From contig NZ_MTQP01000066.1 of assembly GCF_001984175.1 (NCBI RefSeq), forward strand, positions 372,001 through 436,000: a stretch of 64,000 nt of DNA. Direction: 5' to 3'. Shown here in pieces: positions 1 through 9,500 of the stretch. The notes below the pieces were generated by a model. It did not search any database. It was given only the letters and a program-made list of their open reading frames with translations, and was not told where the DNA came from. Source of the DNA: Saccharothrix sp. ALI-22-I. Its GTDB lineage: Bacteria; Actinomycetota; Actinomycetes; Mycobacteriales; Pseudonocardiaceae. The stretch's first letter is position 1, and every line of letters starts with the position of its first letter. The translations under genes were made by a program, and so were the position numbers.

Positions 1-1
1 G

Positions 2-565
2 GGAGCCGTCGCCGGCGCGGTCGTGTTCGTCGGTGCGGGCGTGGCCCAGGCGGCCACGGCGTCGTTGACGCTCGTCTACAGCTGCCCGTTCCCGTTGATC
101 GGCACGCAGGACATGAGCGTGAAGATCGTCGTCGCCGACCTGCCCGACACCGCCGTGGTGGGCCGGCCGATCCCCGCCTCGAAGGTGACCGCGACGGCGA
201 CCGTGCCCGCCAACGCGACCTTGGGGTTGTCACTGGTCGGCGCGAAGACCGTGGAGGGCACGGCGACGTCGCAGACGCGCTTCGACAACGCCGGGACCCC
301 GGTGGACGTCGTGGCGAACCTGACCGTCGCGAAGACGAACGTGCCGTCGTCCGGCACCTTCGACACGATCGCGACCGGCGGCACGCCGCCCGCCACCTTC
401 ACCAAGGCGGGCACGACGACCATCACCGTCGGCAACTTCAGCACCACGCTCACCCCGCGCAGGGCCGACGGCACGACGACCGGCCTGGGCACCTTCACGT
501 CCAACTGCACGCTCAAGCCCAACCAGGTGACCAAGCTCTACCAGTTCACGGTCTCCGCCGCATAG
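2..565 (+). CDS. Secreted DUF6801-like protein (5' end outside window)
   Basis: The reading frame is already open at base 2. Its first residues are a run of small hydrophobic amino acids ending in AQAATA, which looks like the end of a Sec signal peptide, so the true start lies upstream of the window. The mature part (about 165 residues) begins LTLVYSCPFPLIG and has a second Cys near the C-terminus (TSNCTL). It is rich in Thr, Val and Gly with alternating beta-strand patterning, matching the secreted beta-sandwich proteins of actinomycetes grouped as DUF6801. The function of that family is unknown; a cell-surface or matrix role is inference. A strong hairpin follows about 100 bp after the TAG stop. 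Confidence 0.75.
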   Translation, partial: GAVAGAVVFVGAGVAQAATASLTLVYSCPFPLIGTQDMSVKIVVADLPDTAVVGRPIPASKVTATATVPANATLGLSLVGAKTVEGTATSQTRFDNAGTPVDVVANLTVAKTNVPSSGTFDTIATGGTPPATFTKAGTTTITVGNFSTTLTPRRADGTTTGLGTFTSNCTLKPNQVTKLYQFTVSAA

Positions 566-664
566 CCGATACCCCGCCCGGTCGAGGCAACGGCCGTGAT
601 CGACCCATTCCGGGTTCACCACGAAAGCTCGACCCTAGATAGGCCATGAAATGATTTCGTCACG

Positions 665-697
665 ACGGCGGGCCGTTCTCCACGAACGGCCCGCCGT
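665..697 (+). terminator. Rho-independent-like hairpin after the secreted protein gene
   Basis: A perfect 14-bp inverted repeat (665-678 with 684-697, stem starting ACGGCGGGCC) encloses a 5-nt loop. No T-tract follows, as is usual in high-GC actinomycetes. It lies between the stop at 565 and trpF. Confidence 0.75.
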
Positions 698-823
698 GAG
701 GCATTTCGAAAGACGGAGCGATTACTCCGGCAGATCCGTGCGCGGCCGGGTAGAGCCGGTCCGGCGATACGGTTTCGGGCCGCGGGCAGGTTCGCCGTGG
801 AGGTGACCGCCGGTCCGTGATGC

Positions 824-829
824 TAACGT
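824..829 (+). promoter_or_regulatory. Possible -10 box of trpF (leaderless)
   Basis: TAACGT fits the actinobacterial TANNNT -10 consensus and lies 6 nt before the GTG start at 836. No Shine-Dalgarno sequence is close to that start, so a leaderless mRNA is plausible. No convincing -35 box was seen. Confidence 0.35.
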
Positions 830-835
830 CGCGCC

Positions 836-1444
836 GTGTATGTGAAGTTGTGCGGACTGCGTACCGAAGCCGACGTGATCGCCGCCGTGGACGCGGGAGC
901 GGATGCCGTCGGGTTCGTGTTGAGCGAGAGCGTGCGACAGATCGATCTCGACACCGCGCGGCGGCTCGTGCGGGAGGTGCCGCCTCACGTCCTCGCCATC
1001 GGGGTGTTCCGCGAGGTGGACGCGTCGGAGGTCCGCAGGCTCGCGGAGGAGTCCGGCATCGGGGCGGTCCAACTGCACGGCGACTACCCGAAGTCGGCGT
1101 TCGACGACGTGTCGACGTCCGGGATTCCGCTGGTGCGTGCCGTCACGTTGACCCCGGACACCGATGTGCGGGTCGGCGCCTACGGCGAGCGGATGCTGCT
1201 GCTCGACTCACCCGTCGCGGGCTCCGGCGAACGCTGGGACCTCGGCACACTCGCGTCCACCCGCCCTCAGGGTCAGTGGCTGCTCGCCGGCGGCCTCAGC
1301 GTGGACAACGTCGCCGCGGCCGTCACCGAAGCACGACCGTGGGGCGTGGACGTGTCCAGCGGCATCGAGTCCGCCCGCGGCGTGAAGGACCACGGCCTCA
1401 TGCGCGACTTCGTGACCGCCGCACGCGCGGCCGCCGCCGCCTGA
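836..1444 (+). CDS. trpF: Phosphoribosylanthranilate isomerase TrpF
   Basis: Amadori-type isomerisation of N-(5'-phosphoribosyl)anthranilate to CdRP in tryptophan biosynthesis. At 202 residues it has normal TrpF length and a TIM-barrel layout. It starts YVKLCGLR with the catalytic Cys at residue 6 of the KxCG motif, then DAVGFVL, AVQLHGDY, and a catalytic Asp in LLLDSPV. The phosphate-binding end is LAGGLSVDNV followed by GVDVSSGIE. The start is GTG 836; GTG 842 is possible but would remove part of the first strand. It stands alone with no other trp gene nearby. Many actinomycetes use PriA for this step, so a separate TrpF could serve a secondary pathway; that is inference. Confidence 0.9.
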   Translation: MYVKLCGLRTEADVIAAVDAGADAVGFVLSESVRQIDLDTARRLVREVPPHVLAIGVFREVDASEVRRLAEESGIGAVQLHGDYPKSAFDDVSTSGIPLVRAVTLTPDTDVRVGAYGERMLLLDSPVAGSGERWDLGTLASTRPQGQWLLAGGLSVDNVAAAVTEARPWGVDVSSGIESARGVKDHGLMRDFVTAARAAAAA

Positions 1445-1464
1445 GCGATCAGAGCAACCCCTTT

Positions 1465-1479
1465 TGTCCACTATGGACA
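1465..1479. promoter_or_regulatory. Short inverted repeat upstream of PPOX gene
   Basis: TGTCCA and TGGACA form a perfect 6-bp inverted repeat with a 3-nt spacer, about 80 bp before the PPOX-family start. It could be an operator or, less likely, part of a terminator for trpF. No protein partner is known. Confidence 0.35.
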
Positions 1480-1561
1480 GTTGGGCGCGACATGGGTGAC
1501 ATCCTGGTGGCGCTGCGCAACAATCACGTGTCCTGGTAGCGGCTTCGGCGCAGGGAGTGAC

Positions 1562-1993
1562 GTGGTGGAGTTGAACGCACTGGTCAGGGCGCGGCTGGCG
1601 GCGCCGAACTTCTGGCACCTGGCGACGGTGAACCCGGACGGCTCCCCGCAGGTGACGCCGATGTGGGTCGACGTCGAAGGCGATCACGTCATGTTCAACA
1701 CCTCCCGCGGCCGCGTGAAGGAGGAGAACCTGCGCCGCGACCCGCGCGTGTCGCTGTCCTGCGTGGCCCCGGAGAACCCCTACGACCGGGTGGAGATCCG
1801 GGGTCGGGTGGTCCGGTTCGTCGAGGGGGACGAGGCGGAGCGCTGCATGGACCGGCTGGCGAAGAAGTACGTCGGAACCGACCGCTACGAATGGCTGGTT
1901 CCCGGCGAGCAACGGGTGATGGTCCTGGTCGAGCCCACCCGCGTCCGCCACGTCGTCGGCGTGGAGCCGTTCCGGCCCGGCATCCTGCCGTAA
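1562..1993 (+). CDS. PPOX-class F420/FMN-dependent oxidoreductase
   Basis: A 143-residue split-barrel flavin/deazaflavin-binding protein of the pyridoxamine-5'-phosphate oxidase-like superfamily. The pattern LATVNPDGSPQVTPMW, then MFNTSRGRVKEENL, then RVSLSCV is typical of the actinobacterial F420-dependent or FMN-binding PPOX group, whose members reduce small molecules or bind cofactor. The substrate cannot be predicted. GTG 1562 (or GTG 1565) is preferred because CAGGGAG lies just upstream; longer in-frame extensions have a non-homologous N-terminus. It is followed by a 139-bp gap holding no clear gene. Confidence 0.8.
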   Translation: MVELNALVRARLAAPNFWHLATVNPDGSPQVTPMWVDVEGDHVMFNTSRGRVKEENLRRDPRVSLSCVAPENPYDRVEIRGRVVRFVEGDEAERCMDRLAKKYVGTDRYEWLVPGEQRVMVLVEPTRVRHVVGVEPFRPGILP

Positions 1994-2132
1994 GCCGTAA
2001 GCCGCTGGTCCGGCAGCCGCGCGGACCCGTCCAGCAGGGCGGCCATCTCCGACTCGGTGGGGCGATAGGCGCTGGGGTCCCGAACAGGGTGTGGATCGCG
2101 GTGCAGGGTCTCCAGGGTGCCGAGCTGGGGTG

Positions 2133-2831
2133 TCAAAGCTGCGTGTAGCTCCTCAGCCCGACCAGCGTGGTCAGCGTCATCGCGTTCGCGCCGGAGGGGG
2201 ACGGCAGGCCGAAGCGCCGGTTCACCAGCCGGTCGAGATCGCCGCCGCCGCGTGCTTCCGGTACCGCGAACTCGCTGTCCTCGATGGTGAACCCGAGCAC
2301 GGCCGGGTCGGTGGAGATCACTTCGTGGTCGATGGTCCTGATCGGCTTGAGCCTGATCGGGTCCTCGTCGCCGCCGATCGCGCAGGTGTCCGGCAGCAGC
2401 GCGGAGATCACCCTGATCTTCAGGTGCAGTTCGCCCATCCGGTCACCGACGGAGAGGAAGTCGGCGAATCCGGCGTACTCGATGCGCAGGTCGGCGCGCG
2501 GGTTGAGCTCCTCGGTTCCCGGGATGCCGGGCAGGCCGCCCGGCACCGGGCTGGGCTCGGCCCGCAGGGAGCCGAAGACCTGGGCGAACTTCCCGTCCAG
2601 CTGTCCTTCGGCGAAGACCAGCCGCAAGGCGATGGGGTGCTGTTCGCCGAGGTCGCCGATCCTGATGGTGCCGGTCGACATGAGCACTTCGCAGCGCCAC
2701 AGCGCCGGATCGGCGCCTGCGGGTAATGCGGGGCAGTCGGTGAAGTCGAACGCGGGCAGCGGATCGTTCGGGGGCGACGGCTCTGCGGCTGCCTGCTGGG
2801 TCACCGAACCAGCCAACCCGATCAGCGCCAC
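2133..2831 (-). CDS. Conserved actinobacterial hypothetical, probably secreted
   Basis: About 232 residues if GTG 2831 is the start. The N-terminus (VALIGLAGSVTQQAAAEPS) resembles a short or truncated signal peptide ending in AAA. The body carries the pattern CPALPAGADPALWRCE, then VFAEGQLDGKFAQVFG, then a Pro/Gly-rich GGLPGIPG turn and beta-rich C-terminal segments (LHLKIRVISALLPDTC). This resembles a family of secreted beta-sandwich proteins in Streptomyces and Pseudonocardiales with no assigned function. It is divergent from the kinase at 2970, with 138 bp for promoters. The start is uncertain because no ATG or good ribosome site is in frame upstream. A longer antisense extension into the kinase gene is rejected. 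Confidence 0.6.
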   Translation of the reverse strand: MALIGLAGSVTQQAAAEPSPPNDPLPAFDFTDCPALPAGADPALWRCEVLMSTGTIRIGDLGEQHPIALRLVFAEGQLDGKFAQVFGSLRAEPSPVPGGLPGIPGTEELNPRADLRIEYAGFADFLSVGDRMGELHLKIRVISALLPDTCAIGGDEDPIRLKPIRTIDHEVISTDPAVLGFTIEDSEFAVPEARGGGDLDRLVNRRFGLPSPSGANAMTLTTLVGLRSYTQL

Positions 2832-2969
2832 CGGGTCGAGCCCGATTTCCGGGCCGGGGGCCTTCCATGGTGCAGGCCCGACGTCGACGGCCCACCGCCC
2901 GACGCCACGCGGGTTCGGCTTGCCGCCCTGCTTACGGGACGGTCGTGCGGGCTGGGAAACTTCCCGACT

Positions 2970-4460
2970 ATGCGTGAGGTGGGCAACGGGCGCTACCAGC
3001 TGATCCGCGAGTTGGGGCGGGGCGGCATGGGTGCGGTGTGGCTGGGGCGGGACAGCATGATCGACCGGGAAGTCGCCATCAAGGAGCTGATGGTGCCGGG
3101 CGGTGTGCCTGCCGACGAGCGCGCCGTCTACCAGGAGCGGGTGCTGCGGGAGGCGCGGATCGCCGGTCGGCTGGCCGACCCCGCCGTGGTCACGGTCTAC
3201 GACCTGATCAAAGAGGGCGACCAGATCTACATCGTGATGGAGCTGATCAAGGCTCCGACGTTGACCGAGCTCGTCGAACGGGACGGCCCGCTCGGCGCCA
3301 AGGCCGCGGCCAGGCTCGCCGCGCAGCTGCTGTCGGCGCTGGAGGCCGCCCACGAGTCCGGCGTGGTGCACCGGGATGTCAAGCCCGGCAACGTGATGGT
3401 GCCCGCGAAGGGCTCGGCGAAGCTGACCGACTTCGGCATCGCGCAGGCGCTGGACGATCCCCGGCTGACCGCCACCGGCACGTTGATCGGCTCGCCCGCG
3501 TACATGTCGCCGGAACGGCTCTCCGCCGGTCCGGCCTCGCCCGCCTGGGACCTGTGGGCGCTGGGCGCGACCCTGTTCTTCGCCACCGAGGGCTACGGCG
3601 CGTTCGAGCGGGAGAGCACGTCGGCGACCCTGCTCGCGGTGATGACCGAACGTCCGCGGCCGCGGTTGTCCCCCGGCCCGTTGGCGGAGCTGATCGTCGG
3701 CCTGCTGGAGCCCAACCCGGAACTCCGCCTGCGTGCGCCCCAGGCCCAACGGCTGATCGAGCGGGCACTGGGCTCCGGCCAGGACCTCGCCGAACCGGTC
3801 GACCCGCCGACCGTGCGCACGCCGGCGTCACCCCGTCCGGCCCTGTCGGCGGCCGAACGCAAGCACCGGATCGGCCTGATCCTCTCCACCACGCTCACCT
3901 CGCTGGTGGTGATCGGCGCGATGGTCCTGCTGTACATCACCGTGTTCAAGCCGACGTTCACGCTGGGCGCCACCGGGCAGACGACGGAACCGGACTCGCC
4001 GGCCACCTCGCCTGCCATGCAACCGGTGCTGACCCTGGGACCGGACGGGGACATCAAGGACACCACTCTGCGGACGTTCGGCAACGACTGCCTGACCTGG
4101 CTGCCCGCGAAGGACGCGCCGAAGATCGAGACGAGCGACGATGTCGGCTGCTACGCCCCACACGACGTGGAGCTCATGGACACGGTCCTGGCCAACTCCG
4201 ACGTGGAGAAGGACGTTCCTTACCCGTCGGTGGAGGAGCTGACCAAGCTGGGCGGCACGGAGTGCACGCGGACCTTCCTGTCGTCCAAAGTCCTCGGGGA
4301 GAACAAGGAGAGCACCCTGCGGTATTGGGTGGTCGTCCCCACGGCCGAGGCGTGGAAGATGCGGACTTCCAACGGCTACCGCAGCTCCAGCCGGCTCATC
4401 TACTGCTTCGTGGGCAAGGCGGACGGCTCGCAATTGACCGAGCCGATCATGGCCGACTGA
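2970..4460 (+). CDS. Transmembrane Ser/Thr protein kinase (PknB-type)
   Basis: A 496-residue Hanks-type kinase. The cytoplasmic kinase domain spans about residues 9-270 with the glycine loop GRGGMG (16-21), ATP-anchoring K38, catalytic HRDVKPGN (134-141, D136) and DFG (154-156). A proline-rich linker follows, then one transmembrane helix at about 300-326, then an extracytoplasmic domain of about 165 residues with five or six Cys and no family I recognise. Such receptors sense an external signal and phosphorylate cytoplasmic targets. No Shine-Dalgarno is visible before ATG 2970, which suggests a leaderless transcript. The next kinase starts 16 bp after the stop, so the two form an operon. Confidence 0.93.
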   Translation: MREVGNGRYQLIRELGRGGMGAVWLGRDSMIDREVAIKELMVPGGVPADERAVYQERVLREARIAGRLADPAVVTVYDLIKEGDQIYIVMELIKAPTLTELVERDGPLGAKAAARLAAQLLSALEAAHESGVVHRDVKPGNVMVPAKGSAKLTDFGIAQALDDPRLTATGTLIGSPAYMSPERLSAGPASPAWDLWALGATLFFATEGYGAFERESTSATLLAVMTERPRPRLSPGPLAELIVGLLEPNPELRLRAPQAQRLIERALGSGQDLAEPVDPPTVRTPASPRPALSAAERKHRIGLILSTTLTSLVVIGAMVLLYITVFKPTFTLGATGQTTEPDSPATSPAMQPVLTLGPDGDIKDTTLRTFGNDCLTWLPAKDAPKIETSDDVGCYAPHDVELMDTVLANSDVEKDVPYPSVEELTKLGGTECTRTFLSSKVLGENKESTLRYWVVVPTAEAWKMRTSNGYRSSSRLIYCFVGKADGSQLTEPIMAD

Positions 4461-4476
4461 CGCGTATCTTCTTCAC

Positions 4477-6234
4477 ATGCATGATCGCGAGGGGCGACTG
4501 CTGGCCGGCCGGTACCGGCTGCGAGCCCGGCTCGGCAGCGGTGGCATGGGCACCGTGTGGCGGGCCACCGACGAGTTCCTCGAACGCGAGGTCGCGGTCA
4601 AGGAGGTGACGCTGCTCGGCACCGTGGAGGAGTCCACGCCCGCCTTCCAGCGCACGCTCCGCGAGGCACGGACGAGCGCACGGCTGCGCCACCCCAACAT
4701 CGTCACCGTGCACGACGTGGTGCTCGAAGACGGCCGGCCGTGGATCGTGATGGAGCTGATCGAGGGTCCTTCGCTGGCCGAGGTCGTCGAGCGGGTCGGT
4801 CCGCTGCCGGAGCACCGGGTCGTCGAGATCGCCCGGCAACTGCTCGACGCGCTCGCCGACATCCACGAGCAGGGCGTCCTGCACCGGGACGTCAAGCCGG
4901 CCAACGTGTTGCTCGACGGGGACCGGGTGGTGCTCACCGATTTCGGCATCGCCGCGGTCGAGGGCGGCACCGCGCTCACCGCGACCAACCAGCTGATCGG
5001 CTCGCCGCAGTACCTCGCACCGGAGCGGATCAACGGCGAGGGTGCCAGGGCGGCGAGCGACCTGTGGGCGCTCGGCGTCACCCTGTACTTCTCGGTCACC
5101 GGCACCACCCCGTTCCAGCGCGACGACATGCAGGGCGTGCTCGCGGCCGTACTCAGCCAGGAGCCGCAGCCGGTCCCCGGCGCACTGGGGCCGGTGATCG
5201 CCGGCCTGCTCCGCAAGGAGCCCGCCACCCGGCTCACCGCCACCGAAGCCGTCACGCTGCTCTCCCCGAGCAGGCAGCCGACCCGACGGATCACGCCGGA
5301 CACCGCGACCCGACCCGCGCCCCCACCCACGCCGCAGCCGACGACGACGCAGCCGACACCCCGGCCGGCGCAGCACGGCATGCCGCCTCGCGAACGACGC
5401 CAGGTGGCGATCACCCTGACGGTGGTGGCAGTGCTCGGCATCGCGGCGATCCTGTGGGTGGCCTGGCAGCAGCGGGCCGGCTCGTCGGCCTTGGACCGCA
5501 TGGCCGTGCGCGACACCGTCACCATCGGCGTCCGCGACGACCAGCCAGGACTCGGCCGGTGGGACTCGGTGTCCCAGTCCTACGAGGGCTTCGACATCGA
5601 GATCGCCGAGCTGATCGCGGCCGGGTTGGGCTTCGACGAGGACCGGATCACCTTCACCGCGGTCGGCCCAGCCGAGCGCGAGAACGCCCTCGCCACTGGC
5701 GCGGTGGACATGGTCATCGGCAGCTATCCGATCACCGAGGAGAGCAAACAGCGGGTGAGCTTCGCCGGCCCGTACCTGATCAGCGCCCCGAGCATGCTGG
5801 TGCGCGAGGAACACGACCAGGTCGGCGGGCCCGCCTCGATGCGCGGGCACGATGTGTGCACGGTGACCGGCTCGTCCTCCCACCACGCGCTCAGCAACGG
5901 GGGCGAGGTCGAGGAATCCGACATCCTGCTGGTTCAGACCTGGCAGGAGTGCGTCGACGCGCTCGCCGACAAGCGCGTGGACGCGGTCGTCTCCGACGAG
6001 GCGGTGCTGGCGGGTTATGCGTCGATCAACGCTAGTGAGTTCAACCTGTCCGTCTACTCGACGGCCTCCGTCGAGTACGGCATCGGCCTGGCCCACCACG
6101 ACAAGCCCCTGCGCGACAAGGTCAACGAGATCCTGAACGAGGCACTCGACGGCGGCGCCTGGCGGGAGGCCTACGACCGCACCCTGGGCTACTCCGGCCT
6201 GGAACCGGCCGTACCGACGGTGAAGCCGTACTAG
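4477..6234 (+). CDS. Ser/Thr kinase fused to a periplasmic-type solute-binding domain
   Basis: A 585-residue receptor kinase. The kinase domain has GSGGMG (20-25), K42, HRDVKPAN (136-143) and DFG (155-157). A Pro/Thr-rich juxtamembrane stretch follows (about 270-300), then a transmembrane helix at about 309-331. The extracellular part, residues about 347-578, reads as a family 3 solute-binding protein: it starts VTIGVRDDQPGLGRW, then YEGFDIEIAELIAAGLGF, DMVIGSYPITEESK, VDAVVSDEAV and YGIGLAHHDK. Family 3 binding proteins bind polar or acidic amino acids and related ligands, so this is probably a ligand-gated amino-acid receptor kinase. It sits in an operon with the kinase at 2970. Confidence 0.92.
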   Translation: MHDREGRLLAGRYRLRARLGSGGMGTVWRATDEFLEREVAVKEVTLLGTVEESTPAFQRTLREARTSARLRHPNIVTVHDVVLEDGRPWIVMELIEGPSLAEVVERVGPLPEHRVVEIARQLLDALADIHEQGVLHRDVKPANVLLDGDRVVLTDFGIAAVEGGTALTATNQLIGSPQYLAPERINGEGARAASDLWALGVTLYFSVTGTTPFQRDDMQGVLAAVLSQEPQPVPGALGPVIAGLLRKEPATRLTATEAVTLLSPSRQPTRRITPDTATRPAPPPTPQPTTTQPTPRPAQHGMPPRERRQVAITLTVVAVLGIAAILWVAWQQRAGSSALDRMAVRDTVTIGVRDDQPGLGRWDSVSQSYEGFDIEIAELIAAGLGFDEDRITFTAVGPAERENALATGAVDMVIGSYPITEESKQRVSFAGPYLISAPSMLVREEHDQVGGPASMRGHDVCTVTGSSSHHALSNGGEVEESDILLVQTWQECVDALADKRVDAVVSDEAVLAGYASINASEFNLSVYSTASVEYGIGLAHHDKPLRDKVNEILNEALDGGAWREAYDRTLGYSGLEPAVPTVKPY

Positions 6235-6380
6235 GCGCCGAACGGATTGGCGTCCTCGAGCAGGTCGAGCAGCGGGCCGAGCAGGTCGAAGACCGTTTCC
6301 CGGACGACCGGCACGAAAATGATCAGCGCCACCAGCAGCGCCACGTAAGGCGCCACACTGCGCTTGCGCTTCGCCGCCAT
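6231..6380 (-). CDS. Small single-pass membrane protein
   Basis: A 49-residue protein: a basic N-terminus (MAAKRKRS), one hydrophobic helix (about residues 10-27), and a leucine-rich, possibly amphipathic tail (LLGPLLDLLEDAN). ATG 6380 is chosen because a GGGGGTGGG run lies directly before it; an upstream in-frame ATG at 6422 would add 14 residues. Its stop codon overlaps the stop codon of the convergent kinase-SBP gene. It diverges from the subtilase at 6549. Function is unknown; a partner of the receptor kinase or the subtilase is only a guess. Confidence 0.55.
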   Translation of the reverse strand: MAAKRKRSVAPYVALLVALIIFVPVVRETVFDLLGPLLDLLEDANPFGA

Positions 6381-6548
6381 ACCCACCCCCGAACGCGTTG
6401 CCGTTGCCAGCATGTCATGCACCCGCTCACCGGCCGGTCCTGGCTGCCGGCAATCACCCGGTGAAGCGACTCAACAAGTGAGCCCTTTCCCGACTCTAAG
6501 CACCGGAGTGGCAGTCGTGAGGCACTGCCACGTGGCTGGGGGAGCTGT

Positions 6549-9500
6549 ATGGCTCACAGAACGCTGTACATGTCCAGGAAGGTCGCCCTTGCCGCCGCGT
6601 TCGTCGTAGCGGCCGCGGCGGTGGTGGTTGTGAACGGACCTGCGATCGCGGAGACGGCGCAACCGCAGGGGTTCACGGCGCCGGCGTCCCCGGATGGCGA
6701 GGTCACCCTGCTGACCGGCGACCGGGTGACGATCCGGAGCGGTCGGCCGGAGGTGCGGCCCGGACCCGGCCGGGAGGGCGTGGCGTTCTCGCTGCGCACC
6801 GACGTGACGGGTGACCTGCACGTCGTGCCCGCCGACGCGCAGACCGATCTCACGGCCGGGCGGCTCGACCCACGGCTGTTCGACGTCAGCGCGCTCATCA
6901 GGGACGGCTACGACGACACCGCCGGCCCGGTCACGCCGCTGATCGTCACCTACGACGGTCCCGCCACCGGGATCGCGGGCACGAGCGACGCGCGGGCGTT
7001 GCCGAGCGTGAACGGCTACGCGATGACGGCCGACAAGTCGGCGAACTTCCTCGCCGGCGCCCGGACGGCGGGCGTGGCGAAGGTCTGGCTGGACGGACCG
7101 GTCCGGTCGACGCTCGACCACAGCGTCGGGCAGGTCGGCGCGCCACAGGCGTGGCAGTCCGGGCACACCGGTCGGGGCACGACCGTCGCGGTGCTCGACA
7201 CCGGTGTCGACCAGACCCACCCCGACCTCGCCGACGCCGTGGTGGAGTCGCGGAACTTCACCGACAGCGACACCGACGACGACCGGGTCGGCCACGGCAC
7301 GCACGTCGCCGCCACGATCACCGGCAGCGGGAAGTACCAGGGCGTCGCGCCGGACAGCAAGGTGCTCAACGGCAAGGTGCTCGACGACCGGGGCTCCGGT
7401 CGCGACTCGACCGTCATCGCGGGCATGGAGTGGGCGGCCGCCGCGGGCGCCGACGTGATCAACATGAGTCTCGGCTCGTCGCTCCCCAGCGACGGCACGG
7501 ACCTGCTGTCGCAGGCGGTCGACCGGCTCACCGCCGACACCGGTGCGTTGTTCGTCGTCTCGGCGGGCAACCGGGGCCCTGCCGCCGGGACGATCGGCAG
7601 CCCCGCCGCCGCGAGTTCGGCGCTGACCGTCGGCTCCGTCGACCGCACGGACGCCCTCGCCGACTCCTCCTCGCGCGGTCCCAGACCGGGCGACGGGGCG
7701 GTCAAACCGGAGATCACCGCACCGGGCGTCGGCATCGTCGCCGCCCGCGCCCGCAACGGCACGATCGGCGAGCCCGTCGGCGACAGCCACGTCGCCCTGT
7801 CCGGCACGTCGATGGCGGCACCCCACGTGGCGGGCGCCGCGGCGATCCTCGCCGGGCAGCACCCGGACTGGACGGCCGACCGGCTCAAGACCGCGCTGAC
7901 CGGCAGTGCCGAGCCGAACCCGGCGCGGACGGTGCACGAGCAGGGCAGCGGTCGGCTCGACGTGGCCCGTGCGGTACGCCAGTCCGTGACCGCGTCACCG
8001 GCCGTGCTCAACTTCGGCACGGCGCTGTGGCCGCACCACGACGACGCGCCGATCGTGCGGACCGTGACCTACGCCAACCACGGCAGCACGGCGATCACCT
8101 TGCGTGTCGACGGGGAGGCGCGGGGCGTGGACGGCCGGCCGGCGCCGGGCATGGTCACCGCGTCGCCGAGCGAGGTCACCGTCCCGGCCGGCGGACAGGC
8201 CGACGTCACGATCACGACCACCACCGCGTTGGACACGCCGGACGGCGGCTACAGCGGCGCGGTCGTCGCGTCCGGTGACGGGACCTCGGTGCGCACGCCG
8301 CTCACCGTCACCAAGGAGATCGAGAGCTACGACGTCAAGCTCGCCTTCATCGACGGCGAGGGGCAGCCGACAACGGCCTACTCCTACCGGTTCGACAACC
8401 TCGACCGCAGGGAGCGACTCCTCTCCTACGAAACGGGCGGAGCCCTCGAACTCCGGCTGCCCAAGGGCCGCTACTTCTTCGAAGCGTTCGTGGGCACGCA
8501 GCAGCACGGCGGGGCGCTCACCGCGTTCCCCGAGCCGGAACTCGTCGTCTCGGGGAAGACCGAGCTCGTCATGGATGCCCGACGCGGCAAGCAGGCCGCC
8601 ATCACCCTGGACAAGCCCGACGCGCAACCCGGTGACGTCCTGATGGCGATCGAGATCCTGACGGAATGGGGGTACACCAACTCCGTCACGTTCGGACCGA
8701 CCTTCGCGGTACAGCCGTGGGAGCCGTCGAGCACGTCCCGGCCGGGTCGGGCGCGGTTCACCGTCGAGGCGAAGTTGGCGCAACCGGACGGTACCGGCCG
8801 TTTCCACGGCAGCCCGTACCAGTACAACGTCCTGTGGCGGCACGACGGCGGCGTGCCGGACGACCTGCACCGCACGTTCACCGACCGCGACTTCGCCGAA
8901 GTGCGCACGGTGTCCGCGGCACAGGGGCCGGGCGCGTTCGGGTTCCGCAACTACCTGGCGGCCGGGCCGCTCCCGTTGCGGGTGACGGAGTACTACACAC
9001 CCGGCGTGCCGTGGACGTCCATGTTGTCCGAGATGGATCCCGACACCATGTACCAGCACACCAAGCTGCACACCGCCCTGCCGAGGGAGTTCGAGGCCGG
9101 TGCGCCACCACGGACCGAGAAGTGGAACGCCGCGGTGTTCAGCCCGGCCTTCCCGATGGGCAACGAGATGTGGAACGAGAGAAACGGGGACTACGTCTAC
9201 ACGAACATCCCGATGTTCACCGACCAAGCCGCCGACCGCATCGGGTCGTCGGGCTCCGACCAGGCCCGGACGACCCTCAGCCGGGACGGCGTGGTGCTCG
9301 CGCAGACGGAGGCGGACGGGTACGTCGCCGGCGCCGTCCCGGCGGACAAGGGGACGTACGAGTTGCGCGCGGAGGTGACCCGCAGCGGGATGTGGGAGCT
9401 GTCCACCAGCATCACCTCGACGTGGACGTTCACCTCGGAGCACGCCGAGACGCCCACCGCGCTCCCGTTGCTGGCGGTGCGCTTCGCACCGGTGCTGGAC

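Noticed and set aside
1885..2132. Minus-strand peptide with DPSAYRPTESEMAALLDG
   Set aside because: It looks protein-like for about 30 residues but overlaps the PPOX gene and has no family match or good start; perhaps a gene remnant, not callable.
2832..3749. Long minus-strand open frame extending the hypothetical gene into the kinase gene
   Set aside because: It is antisense to conserved kinase motifs and reads as low-complexity Arg/Gly/Gln sequence; only the part below 2831 resembles a protein family.
4447..6099. 550-codon minus-strand frame antisense to the kinase-SBP gene
   Set aside because: Shadow of high-GC coding sequence; no family features, while the plus strand has full kinase and solute-binding motifs.
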